From Verrucomicrobia bacterium UBA1731 (GTDB lineage Bacteria; Verrucomicrobiota; Kiritimatiellia; RFP12; UBA1067), in the NCBI GenBank assembly GCA_002317575.1, contig DCIH01000111.1, positions 23,374 to 35,757 on the forward strand: 12,384 bases of DNA, read 5' to 3'. Under the pieces are notes generated by a model. That model was not told where the DNA came from. It worked only from the letters and a program-made list of their open reading frames with translations, and did not search any database. Positions 11,964-12,384 of the stretch are shown piece by piece (position 1 is the first letter of the stretch; every line of letters starts with the position of its first letter). Both the position numbers and the translations under genes were made by a program.

Positions 11964-12384
11964 ATGAAGTGGTCCAAGTTGATGATCCAGACGCTCCGGG
12001 AAGACCCGGGCGACGCCGAAATTGATTCGCACAAGCTCCTCGTCCGCGCGGGGCTCGTTCGCAAGCTCGCGGGTGGTCTTTACACGTATCTCCCGCTCGG
12101 CATGCGCGCGCTGAACAAGGTGCAGCAGATCGTCCGCGAGGAGATGAACCGCGCCGGCGCGCAGGAAATCGTGATGCCGATCCTGCAGCCCGCCGAGCTC
12201 TGGAAGCAGAGCGGCCGCTGGGAGTCGATGGGGCCGGGCATGTTCCGTCTGCGCGACCGTGCGGACCACGAATACGCGATGAGCCCCACGGCCGAAGAGA
12301 CCGTGACGGACGTCGTCAAGGGCATCGTGAGCTCCTATCGTCAGCTGCCGCTCACCGTCTACCAGATCCAGTGGAAGTTCCGCG
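11964..12384 (+). CDS. proS: Proline-tRNA ligase (prolyl-tRNA synthetase), N-terminal part (3' cut by window)
   Basis: ProRS activates proline with ATP and loads it onto tRNA-Pro in the cytoplasm. The 140 visible residues align from the first Met with bacterial ProRS: MKWSKLMIQTLREDPGDAE, then SHKLLVRAGLVRKLAGGLYTYLPLG. The class II motif 1 helix and strand follow (VREEMNRAGAQEIVMPILQP), then LWKQSGRW, the T-x-E proline-site loop (SPTAEE, residues about 111-116) and the start of motif 2 (QWKFR) at the window edge. The start is ATG 11964 with AAGG at 11951-11954. The ATG at 11942 is out of frame. This is a host housekeeping gene, separated from the phage-like unit by a terminator and about 535 non-coding bases, so it marks the chromosome side of the element. 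Confidence 0.95.
   Translation, partial: MKWSKLMIQTLREDPGDAEIDSHKLLVRAGLVRKLAGGLYTYLPLGMRALNKVQQIVREEMNRAGAQEIVMPILQPAELWKQSGRWESMGPGMFRLRDRADHEYAMSPTAEETVTDVVKGIVSSYRQLPLTVYQIQWKFR

Overview
The window looks like the right-hand (late, tail and accessory) part of a prophage or other tailed-phage-derived element in a GC-rich bacterium, followed by the start of a host housekeeping gene. All genes are on the + strand. Phage origin is read from four things: the end of a hydrophobic-plus-coiled-coil protein of tape-measure type (1-1212); a run of tightly spaced or translationally coupled genes behind it; a tail-fibre-like protein with short glycine-containing repeats (5183-6160); and a probable baseplate/fibre adaptor (4583-5149). 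The host gene at the right edge is the N-terminus of bacterial-type prolyl-tRNA synthetase (proS, 11964 onward). Base composition, strong Shine-Dalgarno sites and the many exported Thr/Asn-rich proteins suggest a Verrucomicrobiota-like host (Kiritimatiellae or Lentisphaeria). That placement is an impression, not a demonstration.

Layout: (1) 1-2553 holds the tape-measure C-terminus, an unrecognised 260-residue protein and a 186-residue tail-associated protein. (2) 2550-6160 holds a large 676-residue unknown with a hydrophobic N-terminus, a signal-peptide-bearing BppU-like protein and the repeat-built fibre. (3) A GC-rich hairpin (6169-6223) separates the fibre from a family 2 glycosyltransferase (6250-7155). 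Next come a chymotrypsin-fold serine protease with a visible His/Asp/Ser triad (7165-8634) and a 415-residue secreted unknown (8647-9894). (4) 9908-11303 is a string of five small genes: a secreted basic protein, a 71-residue protein, a Cys-rich 59-residue protein, an 83-residue basic helical protein and a small lipoprotein. (5) 11304-11963 is non-coding: an inverted repeat, a strong near-symmetrical terminator, an AT-rich stretch, a hairpin-rich 184-bp element bounded by a perfect 15-bp inverted repeat, and a promoter candidate for proS.

The genes from 1 to 11303 are close enough to be one or two transcripts. Several stop codons lie inside the next gene's ribosome binding site, or overlap its start as GTGA or ATGA. 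The terminator at 11384-11428 closes the unit.

The most unusual feature is that, downstream of the tape measure, five proteins carry clear or likely export signals (one of them an internal one) and a sixth has a weak candidate, in what should be a cytoplasmically assembled tail module. The set also includes a glycosyltransferase and a serine protease. I infer a phage-encoded surface or secreted adhesion/processing module, but this is a hypothesis. No integrase, endolysin, holin, reverse transcriptase, CRISPR array or tRNA was seen.
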